DNA of 64,000 bases from Xestospongia muta (GCA_963693285.1 OY848917.1:5094118-5158117), one strand, 5' to 3'; shown: positions 1 to 11,439, counted from the stretch's first letter. Numbers and translations: made by a program. Notes: generated by a model not told the origin, from the sequence alone.

Positions 1-192
1 GAAATGTGATTCAATATAGCTATTAATTTGCTTTTCTCTTTTTTGTATTTAAATTTGTATTTTTTTTCTTTTACAATGATGTTAAGCTTTAAGAGATCAA
101 GAAATCTTTACATCACAGGCTTCGTTAATTATCAAGTAGAAAGCAGTGATATAAAGGATGAGAAAATGAAAACAACATCTGTGTTTACATTT

Positions 193-239
193 CTAACATA
201 CTATAAGAACGACTGTTTATCAATATGATAGTATGTTAG
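193..239. repeat. Conserved palindrome with 12-bp arms
   Basis: The arms at 193-204 (CTAACATACTAT) and 228-239 (ATAGTATGTTAG) are perfect inverted repeats around a loop of about 23 bases. The same palindrome recurs at the equivalent place in most spacers. It is a perfect 22-bp palindrome without loop at 27458-27479, and it has 18-bp arms with one mismatch at 32444-32491. Function is unknown. Confidence 0.7.
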
Positions 240-464
240 GAATGAAAACAACATATGATGTTTACTTTCAGTTTGCATCAAATAATTGCTACATATTTGA
301 AGTTGATCAATTTGAGTAGGAATAACAAGAGCAGTATTATGTTACTTAACAAGGTAGAAGTATTGACAAGTAGGGAGAATTACAATTAATTTTTTTTAAA
401 ACAACATACCAAATAGCCATATACATTATCTTAACAGTAGCAGATGCATAAAATCAACATTGTA

Positions 465-602
465 CATCATATTTAAAATACTGTATCTGAATGAAGTAGA
501 AAACCACTACCATACAAGTAATAAGGAAGTGGTGAATCAAATTCGTTCTACAAACATGAATGATATACTGTCTTGATATAGTGGATACTGTAACATACAT
601 AT
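465..602 (-). pseudogene. Relic of a divergent family-gene 5' end
   Basis: Read on the minus strand, this encodes a peptide starting MYVTVSTISRQYIIHV, alignable to the signal peptide and first strand of the array genes (SIVSGEYVIHLHGNE), and then shifts frame. The cleanest version is at 27696-27959, where SRQYVIHVCGNELD is followed by PLPYYLYVNGVLL, matching YYLCSNGSLLL of the intact genes. Equivalent relics lie in the other spacers. No remaining gene body is attached, so this is a truncated pseudogene, not an expressed gene. Confidence 0.55.
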
Positions 603-771
603 TACAATAGACAATGTGTTGTGGAAGAAAAAAGGATTAATCAGAAAGAACTATAATTGTACTAATGAAATGAAGGTGCTGTTATCTGAAGAATCTGAAC
701 TGCCAACACTCCTTTTTGACCTAGACTTAGTTCCAGGTTCGTCAGTGGAATCAGACCGAAGAAAGCAATGA
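577..771 (+). other. Conserved open segment, unrecognised (64 codons)
   Basis: A frame open from just after a TGA at 574 to a TGA at 769 encodes a peptide containing NYNCTNEMKVLLSEESELP and LLFDLDLVPGSSVES. The same frame is recognisable in other spacers near 12834-13000, 20461-20610, 46485-46645, 53695-53850 and 61075-61230. Some of those carry stops or changed ends. I do not recognise the peptide. It may be the remnant of an exon from a gene once present in each repeat unit, or a chance open frame preserved because the units are young. Confidence 0.35.
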
Positions 772-902
772 GACATATTACTATATAGCTATGAATAAGT
801 TGTAGGCTTGTTGAAAACAATAATCTAGCTGTACCTCTTGGTAGCTTTTGTTCAATGATTATAATCTCTTATTATTTTAAGTCCTATGCATATATAAAAA
901 GT

Positions 903-1068
903 ATGTATTCTACAATTTGTATATTACATTGGCAACAGGAACAAGCCCTTCTGGAAAAATGAGACATGTCGTCACAAGAGGCTTACAAGTAATATGTACA
1001 TGGAATATCTTATACCAATCTTTAATACAGAATTTTGTCATTTACTTTTTCATTAATCATCTTCATTA
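903..1068 (+). other. Conserved open segment, unrecognised
   Basis: This block is repeated near 13457-13639, 20740-20900, 29850-29945, 46780-46935 and 61303-61524. In the copies at 13457 and 61303 it can be read as a peptide with a GKMRHV core followed by TRGL. In the copies at 20696 and 46730 a one-base difference in an A-run puts the same DNA in another frame, which argues against recent coding function. No family was recognised. Confidence 0.25.
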
Positions 1069-1713
1069 ATTTAGTCTGTATCCAAATGGTACTTATTGAA
1101 ACTTAGTAGGCATATCTAGATATTCCCTTTAAAACTCTAACTGCTTAACACTGTAACAATTGATTGGTTAAATTAAGTAATACAAGGTTTATGGAGGTTG
1201 TATATGTAAAATGTGAACATAATATTATTTTGATTAATAATGCATTATGAAATTGATGGTTTGGTATCTACATAAGCAGTTGTACATTAGTAATGAAAAC
1301 AGTGTTATACCTACTTTTTTGCCAAAAATAAAATTGTATCACAATTTACTGAAGAGTCAAATAGTTATGACTTACTGTCATTAAACTGAGGATTTAGGAG
1401 CAATAAGGTAATCTATCTACTATTCTTTGATAAGTATTCTATTTTAAATTTCAATGTTGATATATAACATTTCAATAGTGCAGCGTGATCATGTGTAACA
1501 AATTATAATTATATATATATTCTAAAATTATAAAATGCCATATTGACATTATTGAGTTTATTTTGTGAATCAAACCTATTGTCACAAGTTTAATCTTGTC
1601 ATTGTACCACCCTAGAACAGAACTTCAAATAGAAAGTATTGCTGTCATTTGGCTCACAGAAGAAAGTAATTGTCTTACCAAATAAGAATTCAGTTTTCTG
1701 TCTTTTCTCATAG

Positions 1714-1887
1714 AAAAGTTGAAGAAGTTTTTAAGCCATCAAAGCCAGTTGTTGTACTGTACTTGGATGAAAGGTTTAAACAAAGGATTGATGTAGATGA
1801 TGGTTACATTCCCACTAACAAAGAAAAGCTACGAGTCGTCAATCTATAACAAATAACTCAACCATCAATAAGGAACTAATTTCACAG
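1714..1887 (+). other. Exon-like block with splice-site consensus, 174 bp
   Basis: A pyrimidine-rich tract ending in CATAG precedes 1714, and CAG|GTAAGT follows 1887, so the block looks like an internal exon. From 1715 a frame encodes 44 residues including KPSKPVVVLYLDE and DGYIPTNKEKL, then stops at TAA 1847-1849. The tail of the block is open in a different frame. Copies of exactly 174 bp lie at 21550-21723, 54634-54807 and 62167-62340, with decayed versions at 14061-14230, about 30590-30740 and about 39585-39751. I do not recognise the peptide; a relic exon of a lost plus-strand gene is the simplest reading. Confidence 0.4.
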
Positions 1888-2169
1888 GTAAGTTATTGCA
1901 ATTTGTTATTAATTTAAAAATCAGGACTATGTTATAATAGTTTACATTAGAAATAGTCTGAGTGGATAGCTCTTACTATACTTGTATATTGAAATCTTGG
2001 GATGAAGACAAACCAACTAACAATTTGATATAGAGTCACATGAATCTACCTATTCTTCAGCTTTTACTCAAGTAGTACAAATAATTATTTAGTACAACGT
2101 GATATCTAATTATATTTGGTCACATGTAGAATAATTACCATTCATTGGTTCCAGTCAGATATATACCTA

Positions 2170-2425
2170 CTTCTAGAACCAGGTCTTGAGGCCTAGGTTA
2201 TGGTATGCCTTCTTCTCATCTAACACACTACAAAGTATAGTGCAGCCAGTGAAGATTTTTATTATGGTCTGGAAAGAGTGCCCAAGTCAAAGAGACTCAA
2301 TATATAAACAAACATTTCACCTGATGTATAACTATCTTCATTTACATTTTGTTCTTTTCTGTCACCTAGCTGACACTTTTTATTGAATTTTTTGTTCAAG
2401 TCACTATTTAGCACAAATGCAAAAA
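2170..2425 (-). other. Conserved minus-strand open segment, unrecognised
   Basis: On the minus strand this block reads as a coding-like peptide with EFNKKCQLADRKEQN and NEDSYTSGEMFVYILSLFD in its better copies at 55096-55338 and 31083-31289. Copies also lie near 14520-14775, 22015-22265 and 62636-62880. A more diverged relative, with LPDHEKNIHWMHY and VEKRAYHNL, is at 32660-32869 and 40689-40943. It sits roughly 0.6-1.3 kb downstream of family genes. It could be a relic exon; no family was recognised. Confidence 0.3.
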
Positions 2426-3463
2426 ATTCCATTAGCTTAGAAGGATTAATTGTTAATTGAAATGAGTAAGTTGTTCAGGATAGAAATAAATTCAATGCTT
2501 GGTATAAAGGAAAATTTCACTGTTGAAAACATTGAATTATATATGTAGTAATCACTAAAGTAACTTGTTACTCCCGTACAGTTACTTACTATTTTTTAAA
2601 TTCATCCTCTAGGAAACAAAGGGTAATATTCTCTTAACAAATAATATTAAGATTCTTGAAATAGTTCCTTTGGTGGCACAAGTTAGACATGGACAATACA
2701 TTGGTCAATTTATGTTATGTATATAATAGTATGTATGAATATGGATAGAAAGCATTAAAGTTCTATCAATTCTCTAGGTATTTGAGCAGACTCTTTCAAT
2801 CACTTTGTAACAATAATCAATGATATCAATGAGAGCAAAAATTTGTTGTGACTCACCCTATATTTTATAGGATGTATATCTGATTTCTTTAAATATATAT
2901 ATGTGTGTGTTTGTACATTTGATGACCTCACAAATTAATGAAATTATATAACGAGCCTTCAGATACTTTTTATGCTCTAGAAATGGCATGTTTATTATAT
3001 TAGTAATAGTAAACAATATCATCTGGGCATTGTTAATATTTTTGAGATATGTTTTGCCTGTTTTTAACTTTCAACAACACTTTAAAATTTACTTGTCAGT
3101 TATTGTTAATTAGTGATGTAAGCTAGGGTTTTTAATTATCTGAAGAGTTATATAAACCACTGTTAGTCCAACACTGATAATAATAGTAGAGTATTTACTA
3201 ACAATTTGTTACTTCACTTAGAAAAAAGACAAAAATAATTACATATATACTAACCTATAATGATACATGTAACTAACAAAATAATCCGATACATTTTATG
3301 TCACAATATAATAAACAAAAATTAACTAATCTACAACAAAATGATATAATCTAATCAAAATGCAAATTTCTTGTTGTCTGAATCTCAATATCGTAAGATA
3401 TTAAAAATGTATTTGAGAAAATTACTTCATACAAATTGTTTGAAGAAAAGTAAATGGAATGAA

Positions 3464-6400
3464 TTAATCTGAATAATCTTCAAGCAGAGGTTCTCTAAAG
3501 TTTCTATTCCATCTCTCTGTTACATTATCCAAAACAACGTTTACATCATCAAAATTGATTTGTCCTATTTGTGTAACTTTAAACCTAAAATTCTTCAAAA
3601 TCTTCATCAAAGGATTCCACATCTTCATAAACATTCTAAACCTCTTCATATATCCCAACACATGATATCCAATCAACAACAACAATACAAAAAGTATCAG
3701 TGACATGAAGACACTAGCATATGGTGCTGATTTTGATATCTTCCCTTGAAGCTGAAAGTAAAGAGCTGTAAATTCCATCAACACTAAATTAACCAATATA
3801 AATCCCTCTACAACATTCACTAAATGACCTTGAAAAGGCTTACAGTAAATTTGTATAAATGTGAATGGAGCCAGTAACAAGATATGAAGACATAGTAGAA
3901 GAGAAGGATCCTTACCTCGTAATAAAGCATAACTGATATAAGCACACACTAATAGCCACAGACGAGCACCAAACCACCATCCCCAACCTTCTCTATAGCG
4001 TCCTTGATAGGCAACAAGAAAATTACGACGACATCTAATACACCTAACTTTTAGAGCCAATGAACCACAAGTTGTCCATAGAAGAAAGGGTATTAAATAA
4101 ATCAGAGTCATTCCAATGGCTACACTAAACATAATGATATGCCCAGTGTCTTTCCAATACTTAACGTTGCCATCAATATACCATACAGTATAGTCACCTT
4201 GTGGTGTTTGTATAGATAGTGGTGTGAAGATATCTATAACTGTGAGTAACAGTTTAGCAAATGACATGTAAAATAAAGTAGCAAGAACTTGTACTGAAGA
4301 GTAAGAAGTTAAGTTAGCAATTCGAGTAGAGAATCTGCTCAATAAAACAAAAACTACTACAATTAGCCACAAGTAGACAGGGAAAACAAACTGGAGAGCT
4401 GTTTTGTATAGAGCTGTCATTCCTTTGAAAAAACATACTCCAAATCCCAAATTGAGGTTGAGTAAGGAGAAGATTATATTTAAGAAGCGTCCATACATAT
4501 GACTTTCTGTGAGAGAATCTCGAAGACTAACTTCAGTCATATTAGCAAAGAAGACTATTCCTCCTAATACCTTACTGGAAATGGTGATACTAAGACAAAA
4601 CAAGATTAAAATGGCTGCTATTCCTACAACTACAAATGCAATAACGAGCACCAAAAACAAGTTTGAGTGACAACGCTCACAGTCATCAGATCCTAAAACA
4701 ATGCTGTAACCCTCAACACAATCTCCACAAAGTGTTCATCTCCTGTTTGGATGACATATGTAGTCTTTTTGTGTCATATCAATATCTGTGAGACCACTAT
4801 TACAATATCGTGTAGGACAAACAGAAGCAAAACCATAGCTGTGATTTTGAATATGTCCAAGCCAATTTCCACTTGGAATTGTTATACTTGTTGTATCAAT
4901 GTTACATAAGTTTGCTATCTTTTGGTTAGTAATGAAAGAGTCACATGTACAAATTCCATGAGAGATAGAGAAACCAACAGGACAAGGCATCATTAAGATA
5001 GGAATGATCATTTGAATTGATCCTTCAAGAACAGCAAAGTGCATATTTTGTTCCATTTTTTGAAGTAGGCATGGCCCACTAAACATTCTGAAGCTTACAT
5101 TTGTGCATGTACCATTATGTAATAATTGCTCTTTCTTGCTAAGAATCCACTTTGTTTTCACAAATATTGAGTAGTCAAGGTACATGAACAACTTTGCAAG
5201 TGTGGGTTTTCTCTGGAAGTCCATTGCTATGATTGAAAGTTCAATTAACTTTCCAGGATAGGTATTAATTTGGTATTTAGTGTTATTGATCATAACTTGA
5301 CCAGTTTTTGGATCACACAGTTGTAAACCTGTAGGTGGTGATGATATTTTATTCAAATAGTTATGTAGAGGATACATGTGTTCCAATTTGCAATGTTGTA
5401 GTCCATCTGAATATAAAAGGTAGAAGCCTTTTATATAAACTTCAACAAAGTGAATTGTTATGTCGTGTGTAGCATTTGGTTCAAATTTTAGAGGACAATC
5501 TGTGTAGACACTATATGGTTGTCCAAGTGCTGTTATTGCTCCTACTGGTGGAAAATTATTTTCACCCTCAAAACGTATGTCAGCAGGTGCTAGGAATGTA
5601 ACATGTGATAGTGATTCAAGACGAATGAAGGAACTAATTTTAGCCATATTGTGTAAAAATCGCACTTTTCCTTGTATGAATAGACTACTATTCACTACAA
5701 CTAGTACTTGTTGATGATTATAGTAAAAATGATTACCAAACATCTGTTGCTTTATAGAAATTGAGTCAATGTTGTGGAATTCAAATATTGATCCAGTAAT
5801 GAAGTCATACACTTCCTTATATAATGAATATTGCTGTGTATGAGTTCTTGCATAAATATCTGAGAGTACCACAGAAATATTATAACTATCATCAGTCAAT
5901 GGAACATGTTTATTAGATTCAATATACAATGAAGATCCACCAAATTTTGCTTCATTATACAACCACACTATTTCATTAAAATATATTGTTGTAAGAATAC
6001 GAGAAACACAATTTACTTGAATGAATACAGCACCTCCATAGTAACCACTTGTATTGTTAAAAAATTTTATTTGATTGAAAGTTATTGTCAAGCTGGTTTC
6101 AATTGTTGGAATAGTATGAGTGATAACATATATTGCAAGACCACCACCTCTAGCTCTGTATGAACCTGTAACTGAGTTATTATAAAAGTTGACTATTGAT
6201 GGAGTAGTGTTAAATTTTAGATTAGGTATAGTTGGAGACATTGTATTGAGGAATAATACCAAACACCCACCAGCTATATCACCACTATTACTACTAACAT
6301 CATTAGACTCCAATAAAACATGTCCATTTTTATATGAAGACCCAATGAATAATATAGTCAGTCCTCCAGCACCAAATACTGGTACTTGCTGTACACCAAA

Positions 6401-7144
6401 CTGAAGAATGTCAATTGGATTTTGTCCCCACAAATATTGATTGACATTCCTTGATATGGTTGAGCTCTTAATTAAAAGGGATTGACCACTCTGCAATTGA
6501 TCAGACTTATCAATAAATAGAAAGAGTAATCCACTGCCAGAACAAAATGGGCTAACTAATTTGAGTTGTTGTGATGTACAAACAATAGAATCAGTCACTG
6601 TGATGTTATAGAAAAGAGTCTCTCCATGTACATCAATAGCAATCATAGCATATCCATAATATCCTCCATCAATAGATACATTAGATATGTGTAGTTCATT
6701 ACAATGATGAAATAGCAAGACAGCAGATAGTCCTATTGGAAAATAAAGCCATGTGTTATTAGAAGTGATAGCTGTGTTTAATATGCCACCACATTGATGG
6801 ATATGAAGGTTGTACAGGTATAGTCCAGATATGTTTATAAAACCAATCCCTCTAGTAGGAACAATGTCATTGTGGCAGATAATGTGGGCAGCTTTGACTG
6901 AGCTATTGCTGGCAATTGTTATGTTGTTGATATTTTTAACCAAACAGAAGGGCCCATGTACAAGATTGTGAGGTACATCATGTGAGAGAACAAGGATGGT
7001 GTCTGAGTTAAGGAATAAAGAACCATTGCTGCATAAATAATACTGAAGAGTGTTAGAATCAGATTCATTTCCATGAAGATGAATGACATACTCTCCTGAT
7101 ACAATAGATACTGTAAGAAGTAACATATATACTAGCACATCCAT
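3464..7144 (-). pseudogene. Array copy 1: beta-helix/Cys-rich/multi-pass protein gene with one nonsense codon
   Basis: This is a full-length copy of 1227 codons in one continuous frame, broken only by a TGA at 4736-4738. All intact paralogues have GGA (Gly) there, directly after HPNRR in the Cys-rich module, so a single substitution explains the break. The truncated product would be 802 aa: a secreted ectodomain without its membrane part. The TGA is followed by ACA and shows no recognised readthrough context. Upstream features remain intact, including the signal peptide and the Gly-Gly motifs. Further changes include a Cys in SGPCLLQKM and CPTRYCNSG for the usual CPTGYCNSD. The 3' end, with MKILKNF and NVTERWNRNF, pairs it with the copy at 48674. 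The usual AATAAA 51 bases past the stop is AATACA here. A sequencing error or polymorphism is not excluded. Confidence 0.85.
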
Positions 7145-7400
7145 TGTGTAAGGGACAAAAACTGAGAAGAAAACAGTTACTTATACACAGTGGATCTGTG
7201 CACAGTTAAAACAATTTGTTATTTTCAAAAAGCGTATATACAACTATAATATCAAATTGAAAAACATAACATTACGTGTCAGCTGGCAACTACAGCTAAA
7301 TAACCAACTGGCGGAAGTAGACAAAGCGGTAATTACGACACGCCCACACATTATAGCTGCCATAGATGCTAATATTGAAAAGCCATGTTGTATTTGGAGA
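7145..7400 (-). promoter_or_regulatory. Conserved 5' flank / candidate promoter of copy 1
   Basis: This block directly upstream of the ATG is conserved in all array genes. Shared elements on the minus strand are GTATATACGC about 85 bases upstream, GTGCAC near -50, a CAGCTG (E-box-like) motif, and a stretch ending in CCAATTAC. There is no conserved AG before the ATG, so an upstream 5'-UTR exon is not indicated. The promoter role is inferred from position and conservation only. Confidence 0.4.
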
Positions 7401-7828
7401 GAAAGGTGGTTCAATATAGCTATTAATTCATTTTCCCTATCAATTTATTTTTCATTTTATTTTGCTTTTTTTAAATTATTTTACGATGATGATAGACTTT
7501 AAGAGTTTATGGTTTAGGCAACAGTTTCAATTGGTGAAAACAACTGTTGCTGGTGCAGTATACCTAGACACAATCCATTACAATTGACATAAATTCTTTC
7601 AAAATCCACACATGTCTAAATGTGACAGATTGCAGTATATTCTTAGCAATTCCTTTTTTTCAGTATTCTATTCTAAAGATAGTGTGATACAGAGGACATG
7701 AAAACAAGGACTCTAATTTATATCAGAGGCTTCATTAATTATCAAGTAGAATACAGTTATACAAAACATGAGAGAATGTAGACAACTATGTGCTTGCATT
7801 TCTAACATGCTATAAAAATAACTGTTTA

Positions 7829-7873
7829 GTTTAGTAGAAAGTATTGCAATCATTGCATTACTTTCTACTAAAC
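7829..7873. repeat. 20-bp inverted repeat at the inversion edge
   Basis: Arms 7829-7848 and 7854-7873 are inverted copies with one mismatch around a 5-base loop. The structure sits at the left edge of the inverted segment, where other spacers have the loop of the conserved palindrome. Confidence 0.65.
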
Positions 7874-7989
7874 AGTTATTTTTTCACATTGAATGTGTCA
7901 CATTTGGCTTTGGATTTTGAAGTGCAAGATTTCATTGAATGAAAAAGGTAATTGGCAGGTTGCTTCCTTCTCATTTTTCATCCTTATTA

Positions 7990-8097
7990 CAATGAACATG
8001 ATATCAAGACAGTATGTCATTCATATTTGTGGAAATTCACCACTTCTTTATTACTTGTATGGTAATGGTGTTCTACTTCATTCAGACACAGTATTTT
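7990..8097 (+). pseudogene. Inverted relic of a divergent family-gene 5' end
   Basis: The plus strand encodes ISRQYVIHICGNSPLLYYLY followed by GNGVLLHSDTVF and a stop. This aligns with the N-terminus of the array proteins (SGEYVIHLHGNE, YYLCSNGSLLLNSDT). In every other spacer the same relic is on the minus strand, so this copy lies in the inverted segment. No gene body follows. Confidence 0.55.
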
Positions 8098-8521
8098 AAA
8101 TACGATGAAGAATATTGATTTTATGTATCTGATACTTTTAAGATTATATATATGGCTTTTTGGTATGCTTTTGCATTTGATTTCATTGTTTTCTTTCACC
8201 AACACTTTTACCTTGTTAAGTAACATACTACTGGTTTTGTTATTCCTACTCAACCTCAATTATGTAGCAATTATATGATGCAAACTGAAAGTAAACATCA
8301 TATACAGTTTTAATAACTAACATACATGTTGACTATTCTTTTTTGAATGTATTTTGCTAAAGATAGTGAGATAAAGAGGATGAGAGAATAAGGATTGTAA
8401 TTGAATGAGGTAGATGACATGATGTTTTCTTGAAGAGCATTCAAACATATTCATCAAATCTTTGCTGCTAATTATCATGAGAAAGCCATTTTATAATGAG
8501 TGTGCCATCACAGGGAGAGTT

Positions 8522-8708
8522 TTTAGTATTTAATGATATAACAACAATAAACCAACCCAACTCAACTAATAACATACACTGATATACCAATAATAGGTTC
8601 AGAGAGTTCAATACGGTTTAGGATGAGAAGATCAATCACACCATGAGGTACCATGCTATTACTCAAATGTTCTATAGTATATGTCCGTAAACTACTCTGT
8701 GTACTACA
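8522..8708 (-). repeat. 3' LTR of the gypsy element
   Basis: This 187-bp direct repeat of 12596-12782 has about 14 mismatches by eye. On the minus strand it begins TGTAGTAC. The purine-rich GGTAGGGAGTGA (8709-8720, minus strand) directly precedes it and is the probable polypurine tract. Confidence 0.85.
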
Positions 8709-8765
8709 TCACTCCCTACCAGAGAGTAATAAGAACAATACAAATTATAGATCTAACCGATCAGG

Positions 8766-9131
8766 CTAGTGTACATGATGACCAGAGCGAGTGACACGTA
8801 CAGGCGGTGATGATGTGGATGAAGGTTGAGGGATCGGTGAAGAAGGAAGTGGTTGGGTATGGAGTGGAGTGGTTGGGTAATCACATGAGTCTAAATGAGC
8901 TGGCTTTAAACGATTGAGAGAAATAACCTTCTGTTGTCCATTTATATCTAGGGTGAAATGTTTGTCAGAACGTTTTAACACTTTATAAGGTCCATCGTAT
9001 GGAACCTGAAGTAGTTTTCGTATGGCATTGTGTCTCACAAATACATGTGTACAAGTACTGAGGTGGTAACTAACAAGAACTTTATGATAAGAGGAGTCCC
9101 CACGTGTTGGGACTGCTTTAAGGTTGGACAT
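8766..9131 (-). pseudogene. Gypsy integrase C-terminal region
   Basis: The open segment contains PYDGPYKVLKRSDKHF and VISLNRLKPAHL, the pattern of the C-terminal subdomain of gypsy integrases (GPY/F module). A Ser/Pro-rich tail follows. It is separated by stops and a frameshift from the core at 9161-9590. Confidence 0.8.
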
Positions 9132-9160
9132 GGCAGCTTTTAGTTGGGAGACAAACTCTA

Positions 9161-9865
9161 CTAGGTTTTCTGTGTTATCTGATCTGTAACAAAAAATTCA
9201 TCAGGGATTCTGAGGGTTGAGCCATAAACAAGTTCTGCTACTGAACAACCGAGGCCAGTCTTGAGAGCTGTTCGAATCCCGAGTAACACCATGTGAGCGA
9301 ACCAACCCAGTGAGTGGAATTGGGTTGTGAAATCGCTCAACAATGCCATTTGCAAATTACGATAGAGTGGTAAGCTGTGGTTCTGAGCCGAGTAATACCT
9401 AAACATTCTATGAGTTCCTTCCACAACAAGATTGGAACTGACATCCACCGACAAAGACTTGGGCAACTGTAGGTGCAGTACTATCAGGGATAGGAATGGC
9501 TTCAGGCCAATGAGTAAATCGATCAATGATTGTGACAAGGTAAGTATAGCCTTGGGATGGTGGTAGAGGTTCTACAATATCAAGGTGCACTTGCTAAAAT
9601 TGTTTATCGGAAGTAGCAAAAGTTGAAAGTGGAGTTACGGTCTGACAGTGGATTTTAAATCATTGACACCAAATACAGGATCTGGCCTATTTCCGTACAT
9701 CAGAGTTGATGTTTGGCCAAGTAAAACAAGAAGTGATGAGCCGCTGAGTGGCTCTAACTCCAGGATGTGAGAGTGAGTGTAAGGAATCAAATACTTGTCG
9801 TCAATATGATGATGGAACAATTGGGCAACGTACACCGGTAGACATATCGTAAATGATTTATCCAT
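9161..9865 (-). pseudogene. Gypsy integrase core and zinc-binding region, frameshifted
   Basis: 9408-9590 gives HLDIVEPLPPSQGYTYLV and RFTHWPEAIPIPD, the start of the integrase catalytic core. 9161-9538 continues it in another frame, with LGWFAHMVLLGIRTALK and GCSVAELVYGSTLRIPDEF. Upstream, 9635-9865 holds the HHCC zinc-binding portion, again in shifted frames. At least two frameshifts break it. Confidence 0.8.
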
Positions 9866-9944
9866 CGGACATAAGGATAGGACAAGCCTTGAGAGTTAGT
9901 GATGATGAAGAAGTCTGCAGTTTGAGAATATTAGGGTCTTGCTG

Positions 9945-10573
9945 TTAAGCTGTAGCCATCTGTTTAAAATCCTTGGCAGGTGGGTTTTCTTGAAGTACGG
10001 CGTTAACTCCCATTTGTGAGAGTGTGTCAGCTGGTGTGTTGTTGGATCCTTTAATATATCTGATGTCTGAAGTGAACTGAGAAATATAGTCGAGGTGGAG
10101 GGTTTGATGAGGAGTATAGTGATTGGAATGTGATGACAAGGAGTATGTCAAAGGTTTGTGGTCTGTCAAGAAGTGGAAGATGGGGCCTTCAACAAAATGT
10201 CAGAAAAACTTGATAGACAAATATACTGCCAGTAGTTCTTGGTTGGAGGTGCTATACTTGGTTTCGGACGGTTTCAACTTCTTTGAGAAATAGGATATCG
10301 GTTGCCAATGATCCCCAATGTGTTGTTGGAGGACAGCTCCAACTGCTTTGTCAGAAGCGTCAGTCATTATACATGTCAGGGCATTGGGTTTTGGATGCAC
10401 CAAAAAATGGCACCTGCAAGTGTGTCTTTGATTGTTTGAAAGGCTTCGGTGGCATTAGTGTTCCAGTGTAGTTCTTGAGTTTTGGTTTTAGTGAAGGAAA
10501 GAAGGTCATTGAGTGGATGGGGAATAGCGACACAGTTCGGTATAAATCTATGATAAAAGTTCACTAGTCCCAA
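9945..10573 (-). pseudogene. Gypsy RNase H and RT connection region
   Basis: 9945-10169 has TDHKPLTYSLSSHS and ADTLSQMGV. 10200-10403 has CIMTDASDKAVGAVLQQH and SYFSKKLKPSETKYST, the RNase H active-site region. 10376-10573 has GLVNFYHRFIPNCV, the RT thumb/connection. The three open pieces are in different frames. Confidence 0.85.
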
Positions 10574-11428
10574 AAATTCTCAAAGTTTGCGTTGAGATGT
10601 TGTCTGGGGGAAATCTCTGATCACAGAAACTTTGTCCTCCAATGGCTGAATGCCCTGGACCAGTGACTTTGTGTCCAAGAAAGTTAAGTTGAGGAACACC
10701 AAATTCACATTTGTCTGGATTGATAATTATACCATGTTCACTGAGGCGTTCAAAGACTGATTGAAGAAGCTCTTCATGTTCTTTAACATTGGCACTTGCA
10801 ACTAATATGTTGTCAATGTAAGCACAACAAGAGTGGAGATCGTGAAGGACCTGATCGATGAATCATTAAAATGTCTGGGCGGCATTACGAAGTCCGAATG
10901 GCATGAGAGCAAATTCAAATAACCCAAATGGAGTTATGATGGCAGTTTAGGTATATCAGCTGGCTTCACTAGAATTTGGTGGTATGCTCTAACGAGATCG
11001 AGTTTAGAAAAGATGGTAGCACCATGGAGAGATACAGTGAAATCCTGTATATGCAGAATTGGATAGCAGTCAGGGACAGTGATATTGTTTAATGCTCGGT
11101 AATCACCACAAGGGTGGCAGTCTCCAGGAGACTTCTTGGTGACCATGTGCAAAGGAGAGGCCCAGGTACTAGATGATGGATGAATGATACCCAACTGGAG
11201 CTTGTGTTGAAATTCCTTTCAAGCTAGATCAAACCGTTCAGGCGACGATAGTCTGCGGGTGGGTGAACAAACTGGTGATCCCATAGTAGTGATATGGTGA
11301 GTAACCTTGTTAGTAATCACCTGTTGATTGTATGGCTTTAAGAGAGAAGGAAAGTCATGTAACATGGTGAAATATGGAGTATGTAACTGCTTTGGTAAGA
11401 GTAAAGGACGTTTCTGTAGATACAACAC
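10574..11428 (-). pseudogene. Gypsy reverse transcriptase, inactive
   Basis: 10934-11194 encodes [24 protein letters not shown] and [13 protein letters not shown], the RT palm. 11219-11428 is the pre-RT linker, with HHITTMGSPVCSPTRRLS. The catalytic YxDD box reads YIDN, with the second Asp codon replaced by AAC at 10809-10811. Several stops and frame changes separate the pieces. I see no frame able to give a working polymerase. Confidence 0.85.
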
Positions 11429-11439
11429 CTTAGATGGTC

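Larger units (their letters stand above)
1..3463. other. Spacer upstream of a family gene lying left of the window
   Basis: No complete gene is seen here. The first 250 bases match the region a few hundred bases upstream of the other family genes, so this is the 5' flank of a copy outside the window. It then holds a palindrome (193-239), the empty site of the hAT-like element found in three other spacers (near 410-420), a minus-strand relic of a family gene 5' end (about 465-602), plus-strand open segments (577-771 and about 903-1068), an exon-like block (1714-1887), a minus-strand open segment (about 2170-2425), and the 3' flank of the next gene. The last 700 bases closely match those left of the gene at 48674, including the TG-rich stretch near 2900. 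Confidence 0.75.
7145..8521. other. Upstream region of copy 1, with a local inversion
   Basis: The first 250 bases are the conserved 5' flank. 7260-7800 matches the flanks of the genes at 23049 and 33449. From about 7835 to 8337 the sequence is inverted relative to the other spacers, and it then resumes in normal orientation up to the retrotransposon. Inside the inversion lies the 5' relic of a divergent family member, now on the plus strand. No intact gene was seen. Confidence 0.65.

Noticed and set aside
4736..4738. Selenocysteine or programmed readthrough at the TGA in copy 1
   Set aside because: All paralogues have Gly at this codon, the following bases do not match a known readthrough context, and I saw no SECIS-like structure in the 3' flank.
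8016..8259. Minus-strand frame opposite the inverted relic
   Set aside because: Its readable part is the complement of the paralogue relic, and the remainder resembles plain spacer sequence.
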